Position numbers and translations under genes: made by a program. A stretch of DNA of 6,107 nucleotides from Caldifarciminota bacterium RBG_13_43_14 (lineage in GTDB: Bacteria > Hydrothermota > Tepidihabitantia > SM23-42), in NCBI GenBank assembly GCA_001771735.1, contig MEUM01000050.1:6312-12418 (forward strand), read 5' to 3'. This document shows, one piece after another, positions 5,574-6,107 of the stretch. Each line of letters opens with the position of its first letter. The stretch's first letter is position 1. The notes beneath the pieces are model-generated. The model worked only from the letters and a program-made list of their open reading frames with translations. It ran no database searches and was not told where the DNA came from.

Positions 5574-5601
5574 TAGGTGGCAGGTCTTGACATTAGACAT
5601 T
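5574..5601. other. RAYT-like element end, solitary
   Basis: GGCAGGTCTTGACATT matches the right end of the RAYT relic read in reverse (TGGGGTCAGGTCTTG, 443-429) through CAGGTCTTG. No transposase accompanies it. It lies ~60 bp from the broken edge of the TPR fragment, so it may mark an insertion or deletion that removed the rest of that gene. Confidence 0.4.
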
Positions 5602-5683
5602 CATATTAAAAAACCGAATTGCCCGGGATAAAAAGCACCGATACCGTCTTTGCACTCCACAATAGGATTAGAGATAGGCATAA

Positions 5684-5744
5684 GTAGTTCCCGACTCACT
5701 CTGTTCGCCCGAACCGTAATTCGCAGAGTAAACTCTGCCACTAC
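5684..5744. repeat. Intergenic palindromic repeat with GCAGAGT/ACTCTGC hairpin
   Basis: GTAGT (5684-5688) and ACTAC (5740-5744) bracket the segment, and a perfect stem GCAGAGT (5723-5729) with ACTCTGC (5732-5738) lies at its right end. The style matches short dispersed intergenic repeats ('GTAGTGGCAGAG...'). A T8 run at 5751-5758 begins 12 nt past the stem, too far for a standard terminator. Between 5602 and 5683 I see nothing interpretable. Confidence 0.45.
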
Positions 5745-5790
5745 ATGTTGTTTTTTTTGCTCCTTTGAATAATGACAAAAGAAGAAAGAG

Positions 5791-5821
5791 AGATTGCCGC
5801 GCCCTTCGGGCTCGCAATGAC
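5791..5821 (-). repeat. Single inverted arm of the 3541-3571 repeat
   Basis: These 31 bases are the exact reverse complement of 3541-3571, ending CTCGCAATGAC. The opposite arm is missing here, so this is a half element. With the copy at 3541 it forms a 2.2-kb-spaced inverted pair around the aldehyde dehydrogenase gene. Confidence 0.75.
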
Positions 5822-5843
5822 TGGTCCGGTTATGTTTCTCTCG

Positions 5844-5871
5844 TTGACTGATTTTCCAATCCGAATATAAT
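5844..5871 (+). promoter_or_regulatory. Promoter of tRNA-Arg
   Basis: TTGACT (5844-5849), 16-nt spacer, TATAAT (5866-5871), the same hexamers and spacing as the two membrane-protein promoters. No ATG follows closely, so the target is the tRNA 75 nt after the expected start at about 5878. The leader contains inverted repeats and a hairpin (5934-5950). Confidence 0.6.
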
Positions 5872-5933
5872 TGACCGACAGAGAGCTGGCTACGTATTTT
5901 TAACTATTTCCTGTTCCCTGTAGCCGGTTCCCA

Positions 5934-5950
5934 GCTGCATAATATGCAGC
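5934..5950. other. Hairpin immediately 5' of tRNA-Arg
   Basis: GCTGCAT (5934-5940) pairs perfectly with ATGCAGC (5944-5950) around a 3-nt loop AAT. It ends two bases before the mature tRNA 5' end, so it would abut the RNase P cleavage site in the precursor. Confidence 0.55.
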
Positions 5951-5952
5951 AA

Positions 5953-6026
5953 GCGCCTGTAGCTCAAGCGGATAGAGCAACGGATTTCTAATCCGTAGGT
6001 TGGGTGTTCGAGTCACCCCAGGCGCG
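5953..6026 (+). tRNA. tRNA-Arg (anticodon TCT)
   Basis: A full cloverleaf can be drawn: acceptor GCGCCTG/CAGGCGC (5953-5959 with 6019-6025), D stem GCTC/GAGC, anticodon stem ACGGA/TCCGT around the loop TTTCTAA giving anticodon TCT (reads AGA/AGG), five-base variable region AGGTT, and T stem GGGTG/CACCC with loop TTCGAGT. The discriminator is G (6026) and the CCA end is not encoded, so it must be added by nucleotidyltransferase. All stems pair without mismatch. Confidence 0.95.
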
Positions 6027-6027
6027 T

Positions 6028-6046
6028 GCATCATCAGAGATGATGC
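6028..6046 (+). terminator. Hairpin immediately 3' of tRNA-Arg
   Basis: GCATCATC (6028-6035) pairs perfectly with GATGATGC (6039-6046) around the loop AGA, starting two bases after the discriminator G. There is no T-run after it, so it is not a standard intrinsic terminator; it may stop or protect the transcript end, or be a processing element. Confidence 0.4.
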
Positions 6047-6107
6047 CGGGAACAGGAAATAGGGAATAGGAAACAGTAAAAAGATAAATCCGTTCCTTAG
6101 CTGTGCC

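Larger units (their letters stand above)
5904..6062. repeat. 15-bp inverted repeats flanking the tRNA gene
   Basis: CTATTTCCTGTTCCC (5904-5918) is the exact reverse complement of GGGAACAGGAAATAG (6048-6062). The tRNA with its two nearby hairpins lies between. The right-hand unit continues with similar GGGAATAGGAAACAG, a low-complexity 'TTCCC' style repeat. Whether it is a dispersed repeat family or an RNA-level stem around the precursor is not decidable here. Confidence 0.6.

Noticed and set aside
3541..5821. CRISPR array or phage attachment sites from the repeated sequences.
   Set aside because: Repeats are inverted and far apart rather than regularly spaced direct repeats, no cas or integrase gene is present, and no partial tRNA duplication is seen.

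Overview
The window looks like bacterial chromosome from a poorly sampled, probably environmental lineage. It has Shine-Dalgarno sites, TTGACA/TATAAT-type promoters, a bacterial-type tRNA-Arg lacking an encoded CCA, a REP-associated (RAYT-type) transposase relic and several intergenic palindromic repeats. I cannot name the organism. The mix of RAYT relics, a bacterial serpin and many leaderless-looking promoters would fit a candidate phylum of the WOR-3/Stahlbacteria kind, but that is a guess from memory.

Layout. Bases 56-443 hold a decayed RAYT element: TGGGGTCAG inverted ends and the first ~40 codons of the transposase, then disruption. Bases 567-3152 hold the most interesting cluster: a two-helix membrane protein (208 aa), a secreted or membrane-tethered serpin with an inhibitory-type hinge (407 aa), and a second full-length copy of the membrane protein (208 aa, about 85% identical by my hand count). 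Both membrane-protein genes start 5-6 nt after a TTGACT-16-TATAAT promoter. The second promoter overlaps the serpin stop codon. A possible bidirectional terminator separates this cluster from a convergent 45-aa single-helix protein on the minus strand (3211-3348), which also appears leaderless. Next come a long palindromic repeat (3519-3638) and a standalone CoA-acylating aldehyde dehydrogenase (3789-5222) with its own promoter and a ~74-nt leader.

Bases 5223-5952 contain no intact gene. They hold a frameshifted minus-strand TPR-protein fragment, a RAYT-like end, a palindromic repeat, one arm of the 3541 repeat in inverted orientation, and the tRNA promoter. The window closes with tRNA-Arg(TCT), nested between hairpins and 15-bp inverted repeats.

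How the parts may work together. The serpin follows the first membrane-protein gene by 45 bp with a perfect Shine-Dalgarno, so the two are probably one transcript. Positive-inside reasoning puts the membrane protein's C-terminal domain outside the cytoplasm, the same side as the serpin, so an envelope protease-control role is possible but unproven. The aldehyde dehydrogenase is a separate metabolic unit. A single promoter style (TTGAC[AT], 16-17 nt, TATAAT-like) recurs six times. In four cases the ATG lies 5-6 nt past the -10 box, which points to routine leaderless transcription.
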